From Mesaphorura yosii (lineage: Eukaryota; Arthropoda; Collembola; Poduromorpha; Tullbergiidae), in NCBI GenBank assembly GCA_009869945.1, contig WIXG01000343.1, positions 17,735 to 81,734 of the forward strand: a DNA stretch of 64,000 bases, in the 5' to 3' direction. The position numbers and the translations under genes are program-made. The notes beneath the pieces are model-generated. The model was not told the DNA's origin, searched no databases, and saw only the letters and a program-made list of their open reading frames with translations. This document shows positions 39,201 through 54,200 of the stretch, piece by piece. Numbering within the stretch: position 1 is the first letter of the stretch; each line of letters starts with the position of its first letter.

Positions 39201-42200
39201 CGAAGGCTTTTGCGAGCAGGGTTTTTCCAGTGCCGGGCGGTCCATGGAAGATTATGCCTACAAATAATCAAAGTTACATTACGCGTAATTGCATAAATTA
39301 ATTGTTGAATTAGCTTACCTTTCTCTGGTTCATAACCCCAGGCGTCTCGGAGTGCCTGCTGATTCTTGAAGGCGTAGAGAACGTGATCCTTCATGTATCT
39401 GACTTGCTCTGTCAGTCCACCAACGCTGTCCAACGAAAGATTCTCGTCGATGGCCTCGTTTCCTCTATTGCCGCTGCCCCGGCCGTTGCCATTATTACGG
39501 TTGTTGCCGTTGCCATTCCCTTCGTCGTCGTCCTCTCCTTCATCATGCGGAGGAAGTGCATTTAAAGTGAATGCCATCGGAATTGGAATCGGGACGAGGT
39601 CCTTGGCCACCGCTCCTCTTAATTCGACGCCCGTGCCTGTGCTGTCAACTAAAACCGGAACGAGAGCCCAATTTAAGTAAGAGTTCAGTTAAATAAGCCC
39701 AATTCGCTGGCGCTGGATCCTTACCATGTCCACCGTTGCGAGGCCACTGCTGCCCACTTTGCGTTTGCACGGAGTCTCTGCCATCGACGGATTTGACCAA
39801 CGCCGGCACCGGTGTTCGTGATCTTGAGCACGACGTCGACGGTGACGGTGGCGAGTGCTCTCGCTTCGAAATTTTCTTTCTGCTTGGACGAGAAGGATCA
39901 GACTTGGACTTGGCCCTACCTCTGGCCATGATAAACGCGACAAATTACGAAAAAAAGTTAAAAGGCGCCCAGGAAGGTTTATTTTTACAAAATTATGAAA
40001 CGGAGAATTATATCGATGTCGAAGACACGTCGACGCAGGTCGGATCAGTGATACGAATCTCTGATCGCCATCATCTCTCTCGATTGGCTCGATGTATGCA
40101 CGCAATACAAAATACGACTCGTAAGTCGTTAGTCGTAATAACAAACGCATAAAAAGCTCAATGACAACAGAAAAATAAGCGAAAATTGAAGTCTTCATTT
40201 ATTATGAGACTCAAAATTGATCATTCAACTAAATAACAGCATAGAAATAGAGATTACAGTAAGTTGGGAATTTAACTACTTGACTAAGGATCCAACTTCG
40301 GCAGCATTTAATTAGGGCTGCGGCTACATGAAATTTTCTTAATCTTAAACACTCACACTCGTCAAAGTGCTCGCCGGTTTCCTATTGCGTCTTGATCCTT
40401 AATCGTCCCATATCTCTTCTTTTCCTCCGCACTCTTTCTCGTAACTTTCGGCCAGTGACACGAGGAATGCTTTGTATTGCGGGTCAACTCGGCTGAGTCC
40501 AGCTGCTCTTGCATTGACGGCGGAGGGATTGACATCCGTAGAACTCTGAATAGATAAGGCAACCAGATCACCAAATCTTAGTTTATTTTTTAAGGTTATG
40601 CGTATTCATGATAAGACTAGACAACTTACGAACACAAATTTTTCCGGTTCATTGTTGGCTGCTGTTGGTCCAGCGCCTGCTCTTTTCTCCTTCTCCGTCT
40701 TCCAGGGCCGTCGGGGTTTCCTTCGGTTATCAGTCGCTTGTGCAGGTGTCGAGTTTTTTCGCTGTGGCGCGGGACCTTGCCCGTGCCCGGAATTGCCGTT
40801 TCTGTCTCCGCCTCGTCCACGCGCAACAGTAGCAGTAGTCCATGTTTGTGCTCTCGGTCTACCCCCAGAATGATTGCGCGCCCTAGCCAAGGTCGATTTC
40901 GATTCACTTTCAATTTGCCAAGCCGAAATATCGCCGTATCTTGCGTATCTGTCGTAGCCTGGCTTCCCAACCTTCTCCCACCACGGGTCAGGTGGGTGTT
41001 GAAGGTGGAGGTCCGTGACTAAGGCGTTGCTTAATTTCTTTACTTCCTCGTCCTCCTTTGGAGCTGCGGGCTTGCTCTTCTCGGGCGGTGGAGGCGGCTG
41101 TGGCGTTGGAGTAGCTGGCATCGACTTGACCTTGGATTCTTCTTTGTCATCAGTGAATTTGCCATACAGCATTCGCTGGCGGAAGTAGCTACACAAACAA
41201 AGATTCGCATCAGTTTTCAGTCGTCGAATGTCGAAAAGACGAAATTATGAGTTATTTCTTCATATGAAAGTAACTTACCAGGTCATCTTGTCAATTAATC
41301 CGATAAGAAACGGAAGTAATCCAAATTGAATCCCACGAAGGGTCAGATCTTGTCAACACTCAGCAGTCAGAAGCACATGAGTTAATTAATTGTTGAAGTC
41401 AAACTCGAAGTTAAAGTCGAAGTCGGAAGCAAATTTTGCGTCACATTCATCTGAGTGGGTGGATTTGTCTGGTCTGGAAAGTACGAGCAAAACAAAAACA
41501 GAAGTACGAGCCGAGCTCAGGACGAAGAGAATATGCAGATTAGATTACGTGCATAACCCCGTGCAAGGCAAAGCACGTGTAAAGGTTCTGCAGCGTTTAT
41601 GATTTGCCGGAAAAGATAAGAAATCGCCATAGTTTCAATAAGATTCCAACTTCGTGCAATTTTTTGTCGATGTCGAAGATAGTATGAATTAGCAACCATA
41701 AACAAAAGCGCAGCAGCACACGGACGTAGTCGTACGAAACTTAACCAAAGCAAACCACGGATGCGGAAGCGGAAGCACAAGCAGATGTGACAATCTCCAG
41801 TCTCCTTTACTTCCAGCATCCAGCAGGAGTGTAGTACGAATCCAGAATTTCCAGCCCCAGATGTTGATGACAGATATTGATGATGTTTCCGCACAGAATA
41901 TTCCCGCCTGACTGCGTGCCTGCCTGTGCGAGATGCAGAATGCAGATGCAGTTTCAGAAATTCCGCATCCGCATCCGCATAATGTTTATACATTGGAATT
42001 CCATTCCAGTGCACTGCTGCGGCGCTGGAATTTCAGCCAGCCAGATTTCAGATTTCATTACCGTCACGTCAAACCTTTGCTGCGACTGTGATTCCGTCGA
42101 AGTGTGTGAATATCGTTATCGTAAATCAGCAATACGCAATAATTTCGAGATGATCTCGCATTAGCATTAGCATAGTAAAGGAAAAGAAGGGTTTCGGTTG

Positions 42201-45200
42201 ACAGATGACGTGGCGTGAATTCTGACTAATAATTTCGTGTTTTTGTGGTTTTACAGGAGGCTGCCGGCTCCCATCGCACTGGAAGGGCAAGTGGTTCCAG
42301 TCCGGGTTCCCGTCCCCGCTCCCGATCGACGACCGCTCCATCGGACACAAGGGTCTCTGCCTCGAAAGCTCGGACAATGGCAAATTCCTCTTTTACGACG
42401 CGTAAGTCAATTAATTCGTCTATCGTATTCTACGAAGTTTGGGCCTCTTTTCTTAGTCATCTTTCATCCAATGCAGTTGCAATTGCAATTACTCGTTTAA
42501 TAAACCCGGCTCGGTTCGCGTTGCCATTGCGTGTCCGTGTCGTCTTTTGTACAAAAATTTCTTAATTACGAAAAAACGAAAGAAACCTGCAAGAACAGAG
42601 CACAAAGCATAAAAAAGGAGTTGCGTGTTGCAGAAGAAAGAAAATCGTCCGCAAGTCTGCACTGTACATTAAAAGATGTAGATGAAGATGAGGATGGATT
42701 CAACAAAATGGAAATTAGTGAACGCGACAACGTCAGCGACTGCGTCGCGACGTAACTCACGCGACTTGTGCCGTGTCGTGCCGGTTTCTTAAAGACTTAA
42801 TTTCTTGCAACACGAAATGCAGGCTTGGTGATGCAACTGAACTGCCAACTGCATAATGGAAATAATGAGCCAGAAGTTTTCCGTTTTTCCGTTCGCTTTT
42901 TCCCTGAAGAGCATTAAGATAAATGCCCAACTCTTTTCTACTGCTGCTGCTGGTCATTAGCGAAATGCGAAATAGCGAAATGCGATACAAAACTTTCTCG
43001 GCCTTCTTCGCCTCGCGACTCTCGTTTATTGCAGTTGCAAATTCGCCCTGACATTCGCCGAATCGAATTCGCGGCCGACCCGGGAATTTCGAATTTTCTG
43101 GGTGCAACTGAGTGCATTTGCGTCCACATTATTTTTCTTGTCCTGGTATTCGGAATTCTGCCGTTTTGCTGTTTTCCTATGTGTTGCTTTTGTTTTTCTA
43201 TTTCTGGTAAACCGAAATTGAAATTGTCAGCCACGCCAGTGCGCCAGGCCAGGTCATTAGTTTCTCTGCTCTTTGCATTTACTTTTCTTTCGTCTTGAGT
43301 AAATGTTGTGAATTCTTTGGCTGCTTTTTGTGTTGCGGTTTCCAGCAGCAGTAAGAAAAACACGAACCACGAGCAACGAGCTTCGTGACAGCTGCTTGCT
43401 TTTGTTTTTGTATTTCTGTGCATTTCTTGCTGACTTTGCAGAATGCTGCGGTCGCCGTCTTTCTTTTGTTTACTAAAGTGAATATCAATCGAGCCTGAAA
43501 CCCAAATCGCGTCGTGAAGAGCAGAACAGCAGAATTTACATTTATGTGAATTGTGAAATGGGAGGACGCGAACCTAAACAGCAAACGGGCTCTTTTAGCC
43601 GCCTGGAATTCTGATCTTGTAACCTCCTTCTACGCATTTTTCAAGCATTTCATGCATATTTTCATGCCTTCTTGCCTGCCCTGCTGGCTCTTTGTCGTCG
43701 TCTCCTTTGTCTTTGCCTTTGTTTTCGAGATCTAGTGCCCGAGAACAGGCCATTAGCGCAATTTATGACTCGTCGTCAACGCCGAGAGAGTCGAGCATCC
43801 ATTAAAAACCAAGAATCGTTTTATCGTAAAGCGAATAGCAAAGACGAAGGCGAAGCAGTCATTGTCATTAATTGCTTTGCTATTTGCCATCTTTCGAGTT
43901 CTTTCGCGATTGCTTAAGTAAGCATGAGAAATTGTTGACAAATTACGAAAAAAATCATCAGTCGGCTCTTTCATTAATTATCAGGCTAAAAGGCCAGACG
44001 CACAAAGCGTAAGCGAGAAGAAGACCAAGATGAAAGAGAGCCAGCTTATGAACAGGAATTAAGCAGGGATTACAAGTTCAATGCCTCCAAGACGGGATGG
44101 CACGAGCTTGGGCTGAAAGGTGATTGAGTGAACCTGACAATGCATGACACAAGCCAAAGAGGAAATTTATCCAGGCAATTATTTGGAAAGTCAATTCAAC
44201 CGCAGCGCAGGCCGCGGCTCGAAGAAAGTTCAAATAACAAAAGAAACTGAGAACGACCGGGCCAAGCCAAGCCACAAAGTAGGCCAGAAATTCCAGCAGC
44301 CTTTTCTTTTCCTGGAAATTCTTTTTAATTTCCGAGATTCATTGAGCCGAGTCGAGACAAGAAGAAAAGCCCTGCTGGAAGTAATCGAGATTTTAGAATC
44401 CGGGCCATGAACTTTAATTTGATGGCCGGGCCCGTGCCGACCAAATCTGTGAAACGCGAAAAGGCGAATGACGAGTTCTAGATTTCTTTCTAGACAATGG
44501 CACGCATCACACACGGTAATCGGAAAGGATTGACGTCTGACCGATAAAACTCTTACACGACCTGGAAAGAATTAAGAACGTTGAGTTCCTCGATTTACGA
44601 CTTGGGCTATTACTTCATTCTACTCAAGTCGCAGTCGCGGACGCGTATAACTCTTTTGATTTGATGTCGCCTGAGCAGAGCAGAGCTCTAATCCAATTTT
44701 CGCAATAGGCAATGCGATTTGTGATTGAGTGTTACACGTCTCTCGCGACACGGCAGGGCAGAGATCTAATGAAATTGGTCCCATCTTGACGGCTCGTAAA
44801 ACGTAAATGATTTAAGATGTTGCCACGTCGTGCCAAGCAAAGCTTTATTGTAGGCCAGGCCAGGACAGCCCTCAGGAAATGCTTTCCTGCCAACGCCACG
44901 CCACGCCGAGCCAAACCGTCTTGATTAGATTACATAAAACGGAGTGAAATCATAAAATTAAGTAACGTGGTGGAATAAAATGATGAAAAGGACTTTCGGC
45001 GCCTCTTCCATTGATTTTCATCTGTACACGGGGCTTTTGAGCCATGGAGCACGGATTTGCAACGAGCTGAGACAATGCGCAATTAAGTGGGACAAGATTT
45101 ATGGAAATGGCAGACAAGGCGAGGCAAACGAACGGACGGTCGGTTTGTCCAGTGACGTACACGCACGAGCAGCGGCATAAAAATACTTACCATTAAGACA

Positions 45201-48200
45201 ATGGACAGCACATTTCGAGTTCCCACGCATTACGACTGCCATTGCCTTGCCAGTAATTCAATAGGCACAAAAGACGCGACAAGCGAGGCTTTTGCATTTA
45301 CAAAGTAGAAAGTACAAATCCCTTTGCATTTTACAAAGACAATGGCCACGGAGCACGGCGCACGAATTCGAATTCAAATTCGGGGATTTGGTGGCTAGGT
45401 CTGTTAGTCGTCTTCGTTTTTGGCTTTTAGACGAGTCCGAATCCCGAGTTTTGTGAACCCGTGCTTGTCCTGGCGGTTATTGCCACCCGCAGCGATTTAT
45501 AATTAATTCTTACGCGTTACGTCGTGTCATAAATTGAGAATTGACTTCAATTTCAAACGAGCCCACGCCACGCTCACGTCCGTTCATAAATACACACGTT
45601 GACAAGTGCTTATAATTGCTTTTATGTAAATTAAGACACCAAACAACCCCAAAGCATTGACTCATTGACAATGCACTGTTTTGGCGTGGCGTGACGATTT
45701 CTTACTTAAACTGCGTTTTTTAAACCTTAAACCGCATTCCACTCACACGGCCGCAAGTTGCAAATTGCACTGGACACGTTACAAGAAAATTTCGTGTACT
45801 TTCGCAAAAACACGGAACACGAAAGTACGTCGCAAAGAAAATGGACATGTAAAATTTGGCGGACGGATTTTCAATTTGCGAGGCGAGTTATTGAGTGAGA
45901 GAGCGCAGCAACCATTTCTCATAATAATTATCCAATTCCGTGCGTCCGTCTCATAACAATCTTCTTTGTTTTCATAAATTACGGCCATGGTCGTGATCGT
46001 GTTCGCTTCTCTTCTCTTCGCATACTCGTTTTAATGAGCCTGAGCCTGCTCGCTGCCTGTAAACCACTTTATTATAATAAGCTAGAAATTTCGCGTATCG
46101 CGTGAGCATTCGGGACGGGAAAAACGAAAGAAAAATGATGATGTATCGTTTTCATTATGTTTCTGAAACTGAAACTTGATACGCTTGTTATTTACGACTG
46201 CTATTTGCTATTTTGCTTGTTAATGCTTGTTTTCTCACCGTTCGTGCTCGTAATGCTCTTGAAAGGCCAAACAGCAAAGGCACAGCCTTTTCCGGTGTTG
46301 CATTCGTCTAATTATACATTCTAGCCCTGTTCTGACTCGAATTCGAAGTCGAATCACTATAACGGTTGTGAATTTTGAATGTAAGCCTTCATTTAATTGA
46401 GATTTGGTCGTTCTGTAATGATTTTGCGGCTCGCTGCGCATTTTTGCGTGGAATTCTTAATTTTTGGCACTGATTTTGATGATGCCATTGATGTTTTCGT
46501 GGTACGGCCAAATATTGACAATCAAAAGTCACAGATTGGATTTTGTCTTTTGCTCATGAAAAATATAATATATACATTCCAATTTTGACCCCAATTTGGT
46601 TTGAGAAGCTTCCGGCTTCCGGTTTGCGGCGCATTTCCTCAATTCCGTCAATTCGGGTCTTTGAAATCTGGAAGTCTGGAATCCAACGCTTTTTATGAAG
46701 TGTTATTTTTCAGGATGCGATCCGATGCAGTGTTGTCAATGATTATTATTGGCGTTGGCCGTTTGTGCGTGCCTGTGTGAGTGCGTGGTCTTTGGTGGTC
46801 GAGACTTGAAATGAAATGGTATCTAATGAAGTGCGGCTTCTCAGTAAAAATAAATAAAGCGCCGTGTTGAAAGAAATCTGACACTTCCACGGTGCGAAGA
46901 CGCAATGCACATTTTATTAAATACTGAAAGAGTTGCAGTTGGAGTTGGAAAGATCGAGCTGAGATTTTATTTATTTGCTATCGCATTGCTTTTTTGGCTA
47001 CTGCTTTTGTGCCGTGCGTGCGTATTTTTAGTATCAATTTCTATTTCTCCGTGCCGCAAATAAATAACGTCTCACTTATTTAACCGGCTTGAAAAGGGTT
47101 TTTGTCAAATTTTGGTGTGCCGTCGTCGTGCGTGCGTGCAGAAAATGGAATTTCAATACCGCAGCGGGGCGCAGGAGCTCAATACTGACTCCTTTTATGG
47201 GCTCTGCATCCGCGAAATGTGGACAGAAACATCGCGCGATTTCAATGACTTTGCTACACTTTTATACATTTTTATTCAATTGGAATCGGGAAATCAGGGC
47301 AAAAGCAATAAAATTATACATCGCACGCGGTCGCGGTTCATGTTTTGTTATTTTGCTATATTGCACTGACGCACTGACCGAAAAATCAAAATTGCAATGG
47401 ACGTATGGATTTTTACATTTGTCCCGTCGCGTTCGTTGCGCCGTCATCGTTGCTCTGCTCGTTATTGTTATTTGTCTCCATAATACAGCAAAATTTATAC
47501 TGCAAAACAGCTCATAAAATATGAGGACTCCTGCCGGGCGCGAAAAAACCTGAAGCCTTTGTTTTCCAGCATTTCCAGGTGGGGCAGTGCTATTTTGATT
47601 TGGTTCATTGTACTCAGCGCAGCGCTCGTTTCAAGTAGCAAGTCGCAGCAATAATAAAAAACTTGCAAGTGGAAAAGGAAAGAAAATGGTTCATTTTATG
47701 ACTTCTAAGATCCTGGCTCCTGGCTGGGCCGGCCAAAGTTTATGGCAAAACACAACAAAACAGCAGCAGAAGATGAAAGACTTCATATTTTATTTCTGTG
47801 CAAGCCAACACAAAGAAAACGCGAGCAGTTTGTAAATACATAAATTGAAGTGAACCAAATCTCACAGCAGCGCAGCTTTTGCCTTTGCTACTTGTCATCA
47901 TTTTTCTCTGCTACGCTACTTTTTATTAGGTTTTTCTAGTGTAGGTAATAAAATTATCATTGCAGCCATTATGAGAATGACGACGTTGTTATGATGGCTA
48001 TGAACAAGGACATAAAACGCAATACCTGAAAACCTGAAAGAAAGCAGCACGCATTTAACCATGATTTACATTTGCTCGCATTGCGAAGTAACAAGTCATC
48101 GTCATCAAGTTTAATGAGCAGTGCAAAATGCAAAATGCAAAAACATGTGTACAGTCGTTAATATTTCATCTTCACGTAAATTTGTAAATTAGCCAGTGAA

Positions 48201-51200
48201 TTCCTACCGGAAAGTGAAAGTGTTGTTGGCTGGAGTTTTTTTTATGGCCTGGCAGAATTCAAGTCACCGTCACGTATCGGAATAATTATAGAATTACGAC
48301 GACGGAAGGAGCTGAGGCGAAGCTAATGAGTCTTCATTTGGGAATGTCAATCTTAATCTTGCATTTTGTAGTCTCCGGCTCCTCTTGAAACTCTTGATTA
48401 CTTGATTTCCAGGTCCCACTTGCTAATTCGTAATTCAGGTTGTTTCTTTCGACAATTCTTTGATAATCTGAGTCTGTAATCAAAGAAAAGCAGCTCAAGA
48501 GTCTCGACAAAACAGACCCAGGCAGGCGAAAGACTCGCCGCACCGAAACGGAAGCTCCTGCGTACGTAAAATGTGTAGTAAAGGTTAGCAGCCTGTGACT
48601 GTGACTGAGCACCAAGCAAATCTCGGTTCGTTTAATCTGATTTCATCTTCGCCTGCATGTAGCGTAGCATATCTGTCTCGTCTCGTCTCTGCCACTCAGA
48701 ATCCAGAGTCCATGATGGCATTCCAGAATATTAACATTTTACATTGCGTTTTCCTGCGTCGCGTCAAAGCCAAGGCTAAGAAATCCTGAAATATAAAGAA
48801 AGCTCTTTAAAACGCTAACGCTCGGATATGGCTTGGCGTGGCGTGGCATGGCTTTTAAGGAAGCTGCAACATTTTTATACTCACTTCTTTCGGGTTATCT
48901 CGCATCCTTCATTGCTCACTGCTCACTGAACCCACTCGGCCGCCCGTTTTCCTTTCCGTTGCCGTTGTTCGGTTCAGTTGGCTTGCCTGCCTGGAAAAGA
49001 AAGAGTTATAAAGCACACGAAGTGACAGCGAACAATAATAATGGATTTCAAATGGTCGACGGTCGCTTTGCTTTTCGCTATTTGCCATTTGCTACTTTTA
49101 CTTTAACTTTTATCTAATGCACCGTGCACGGACGACTTGGCTGGTGGGCCATAAATGGCAATGGCAATGGCAATGCGGGCATTAGAATGTAATGGCAATG
49201 GAAATGGCGCGCACGTTGTGGCCATTAAGACGTTGCCTGGCCAGGTAGTATAAAATATTTGGAAGAAATAAAAAGTTCAAAGCCCAGCCAAGCGATGCAA
49301 AAGTCCATAACCTCTTTAAACAGTCAGCCAGAAGGCAGAAGCAGAACGTGAACGCAGAAACTTCAAAAATACTTACAAAACATATTTTCATCCTTTTTTG
49401 GACGGGCTGACAGAAGATCTTTTGAGGATGATTCTTTTGATGGCATCGCACATTTTAAGCGCAAGCTTTAACATGACAAGGCAGACGAGGCTCGACGCGG
49501 GCGTTATGCACTTTGTGCGTGCGTTGTTGCATAATATTTTCGTGCTCGCCGTTCTGTTCTGCGATTTTGTACCCAAGAGAATTGTCAATTTTAAAATTTT
49601 ATGTTCGCCTTTGTGAAGTACCTTGCTTTAAGAAGAGTTGACACACTGTAAGTATTCGCATTCGCATAAATGATGGTATGAATTGTGAATTCGAACTCCG
49701 ATTGTGAATTGTTAAAATTGGTCTTTGTTGTAGTTGGATAACAATGCAATTTAGATTTCTCAACAATTCTTCTGCAATCTGCAATTCTTTTCCGTGCTGT
49801 TCGCTGCCGATTCCGATTTGCAAGATTTTTGAACTCTGCGTCATTTGCTTTTGAAAATAGAAAATCTTCATAAAAAACTCGAAAATGAGTCATCGAGTGT
49901 TTTGTTCGTCTTTAATGTTAATTCATTATCACAACTTAGCATCCAGTCAGCCAAAATAATAATCGTAATGACCGTGAAAGTGAAAGGTCATTTATTTCAG
50001 TCACTTACCGTCTACCGTCGTCGACGAATGATCCAATTGACTTGCCCAACTGCACGTGCGTGCAAAAGCAATGTAGCGATTGCGATCGAGTATCGGAAAA
50101 TTATGAATGATTCCGTGCAAGTCACCCTCGCGGCCTTCATCAATATTTTATATCTCCGAACACCGAACAGCAGCAGCAGTCGAAGCCGAGCCTTGTCTTC
50201 ATTTTTAATATAAAAATTCACTTATTGTTCCCCTCCACATCTACGACGAATTCATCTTCTCGGTCCTCGATTCGGTTCTACTCGCAACAAGGTTGAAGGC
50301 TCTGAAAGTGGATTTCGATGTTTGTATTTATTGCTATTGCCCACACTGACAAGGTCATTTATCCCAATCGAAATAATAATAATAATTCAATCAACATCAT
50401 AATCATAATTTTGTACCTTCTGCGTTTGCGAGTGCCACTCGCCTGAGAAATCAATCAAGCTCCGATTCGGTCGCCTGCAGCCGCGCGCCTGTTTCAATTT
50501 TCCAGAGATTGGGCTCTCCTTTTCGGCTGTCGGCCCGTTTTTCCATTCCACTTCCACTTGTTTTGCTGTTGCTGCGCTCAAGCACTCGAGCTGAGCAGTG
50601 CTTAAGGAAATGACTCACTCGATTCATTCGAGAGCCTGCAGCCTGAATGACGACAATCACAATAAATCATTCGGCGATGTTGTTGAGTGATACTTTTACA
50701 GACTTCCATCTCTTCTCTTCGTCTTCTTAATGCTTGGCTTGACGGCTGATGGCTGAAATGAGCCTGCTTCCGTTGCCGCCGCTGCCGTTGTCGTTACACC
50801 CTCCGCCTAATCACCTTGTTATTATTGTTATTGTACGCGATACGCGATACACGAACGTTAAGTTGAGTGTCGAGTCAAGTAGTAACTTCCAGTTTGCATT
50901 CGCGTTCCAGTTCCAGGATCTGAAAGTTCAACAAAAGATTAAGCTTTAAGCTAATCGCTGCTTGTCAGCGTCGTCAGCGAAAGTAAATATACAAAGTAAG
51001 TTGTCTGTCGAGTTTCTAAATGCTTTTTCTTACCCGGACATTTAAAAAGGCCGCCGTGCCATGCCTTTCCTTGCCCTCCCATCGTTTTCCTTGCAGGCAG
51101 GCAGAGACAATGAAGACGATGATGAGGCTGTTCACTGTTCTTCCTCGTCCGCCCACGAAATAAAAGTAAATACACGTCAATGGAACGAAGATCTTTCTGG

Positions 51201-54200
51201 AGATAATGAATAATGACTTGTCAATTGAGGCAGTGCAGGGCGCGGAGTTATTTACAGCCTGCTTTGAGGTATTCCAAGCATTTTTCCAGTAGATTCCACT
51301 CGAAATCCACTCGCCCGGCCCAGAATTTGATATAAAAATCCCCACATTCATTTAAATAGTGCCAAACCCACTCCAGAATTCCTGGATTCTGGATTTAGGC
51401 TGCTGGAGTGCTGGAGACGTTGCGCTGCGAGCCGTTTCCAGCAGCAGCAAACTTTTTTCGAGTTCGAATCATAAATCCTTTGAGTCTTGACGTTTTGGAT
51501 CGGTATCGGTGATCTCCTCTCTGCAGGATATTTATTTGCCATGCGGGCCCGAGCGAGCCGTAATATTATTTGGAAGTTCATTTGGAAAATTGGTATTAAG
51601 GGTTCGACTTTCGACTCGACATCGACTTACGTTCAAGTGCGTTGCGTACAGTTTTTGTATTCCATTAAACATCAAAGTGTACTGCAGCAGCAGGCAGCAG
51701 GGAGGTCAGGCTTGGGATCGGGTTGGCTGGCTCTCAAGTGTTCGCTCTCAGCATTTCGGCACGGCACTGGTAGTGAAATGCATTTGGAAATATTATTACA
51801 AGTGCTTCGCAGAGATTTTCCTCCAAATTAAGTACAGTGCAATGCAGGAGAGCGAATTTACCATTCTGGAGTCCACATATGCTGCTGTGCTCCTGTCAAA
51901 GGTTATTCTTGTTTCTCCAGTTTCAGGTTGGCTATGCACATATGCACTCCAGGCTCCAAGCCCAAGCCAGGCCAGGCCAGACCCTGCTGGAATACAGGAA
52001 TTGTATTATTATTGACTCACGTTGCACTGCGCTGCGTTGCATTTTAGTTAACTTTAAAATATTGAGCATTTTTCAAATTTACGTCAAATAACTTGCTTCT
52101 CACTGGATGGAACCCGGAAACTGGGATTTTCTGGATGCAAAATGCATATGAATTCGAACTGCGAGCGGACGCAGATAAAAAGTTAAGATTTTATCGAAGC
52201 AAGAAGACTTTGATTTGTAGGTTATTTTCCAGAGTCTTATAATTTGCTGATGCTTCTCAATTTGACACATGCGTGCGCGAACCAAAATATTTATGCTAAA
52301 TACCAAAACTGACAGCTGAGCCAAGAACTTTAATGCAGTGTCAACTCATCTTGCTCGGCTTGTGTTGTGCTTCGTTTGCGGGTTTGGATTTTCTTAAGTC
52401 TATAATTAGCGTGAGCGTGAGGGTTTAGCCAAACGAAGAGCCACGTAATCCAGTGATAATTAGGCTCGGCTGAGATCAGTCAATAAAGATGTCAACCAGC
52501 GACAAACCGAGCCAAGCCATGCAGTAAAGATATCTGATGAAAGACAATGCTTGCTGGAAGACACAAAACGAGCCGGGGAGGAAAGGTAGCACGACACGCG
52601 AGACGAGAATTGAAATTTTAGTTGACAAGATGAAGATGAAGATAAGAGGAGGCCATAAAAAGGAAGATGAGACCGACCGAATCCGCAGTGCAGTGCGCAG
52701 CTGGAAAAGCAGCAAGTCGTCTTCGTCTTTAAGATTGTCATCAAAACAACAACTTCATTGTCTTTCCTTGCTTGGCTGTGCTGCTTTGTTTCGCTGAAGA
52801 TCTGACTGACTGACTCCTCCAGCGCCCAGGTAGCTGGACGGATCGTTGATGCGAATCAAATTCGGACCGTGCGTGCGGGCCTGGAAATCCTGGAAAATGA
52901 TTGATTGCACCGCAAAAGTGCAGCTTGACTCTAAAAAGGCCGCTTTATTGACGCTGCAATGAACGCCAGGCCAAGCCCGTCAGGCGCGGCGGGCAAGAAA
53001 TGAGAAAAGTTTCTTCCATAACTTTATACTTTTACTTTTGTTTCTGATCTCTGCTCGTGCGGAGGGTTTTGAACTGAGCTGGAAAAATTGTTGGAAAAAT
53101 ATTGATGCGTAAATGCGAAAGCAAAAGTTTGTCTTGGGTTCGATGAGCAACTTTGCACCTGCTGTCGGCTGTCGAAAACGTCGATCTTTCCAATCACTCA
53201 CTGCAGCCTGCCTGCCCTGCCCCCTGCGTTTTGAATGCCCTTTAAATGAGCCCGTGAAAGTTGTAAGAACGAAAAAGAAAAGAGCAACACGCACTAAGAA
53301 AAGTTCTGCGTTGAGAAAACTACTCACTGCACATACACTTTGTGAATCGAAGATGCTGAGAGTCTGTGCACTCAGGTCGGGTTAAAATAAACATGAACGA
53401 GTTTACTTTCAACAAGCTTCAAGAAATTACGAGTTTTAAGTAAGAAACACAGTATTGAGTTAACGATCAGATTGGGTTACAGGTTAATTAACTAGTTAGT
53501 ACGATTGAAGGACTGATAATTCTAGAACAACGCAGCAACCTTCCCCATGGAATTTTGGGTGTTGTGCTTAGTTTGATTGGACTTCTGGGATGTTAATCTG
53601 CCGGAAGTGGAAACTCCTCAGAAGTTGGGCTTGTGACGTTGACTTCTGTGGCGGTGGCCGCTCGTGCTCTTGAGTTTGAAGGACTCGAAGCTGTGACGCA
53701 GCCGCTGCGGGCACATTCGACGGCATTTTGGTCCTGGCTTCTGTTGAAAGGAAATAAAGAATAAAGATATTAACGCTTAGATCAGATGTCTCAGGCTAAT
53801 TTAACTAATTTTAGTATGTTGCAATTTAAAAGTCTACCTGACTCTACCGCGAACTGAATTTGGTCTGCTGGTAGGTGCCGTGGCTTTGCTTAGACGAATA
53901 ACATCTCTCGGCGGTAGGTCTTTGACTTGAATCGTTGACAGCTCGAGCTCATTGAAAGAAAGATCTTCCAACAGTGATGCAGTTGCAGTCTGTGGAGTGA
54001 GCTCCTGAGAATGATGTTCCAAAGGTGAGAACACCGGAGCCGGTATTGCAGGCCAGGAATAGTCTTCAGCTTCAGGAAACATGTCGCGAACCACGTTATC
54101 CTCGAGAACTCCTCCTGCGCGTACGCGCCCGACCGGTTCAGAGGATCGGAGTTTTTGGATGCCATACTGGCGGATTCTGACACCATCTCCGTTGAATACC

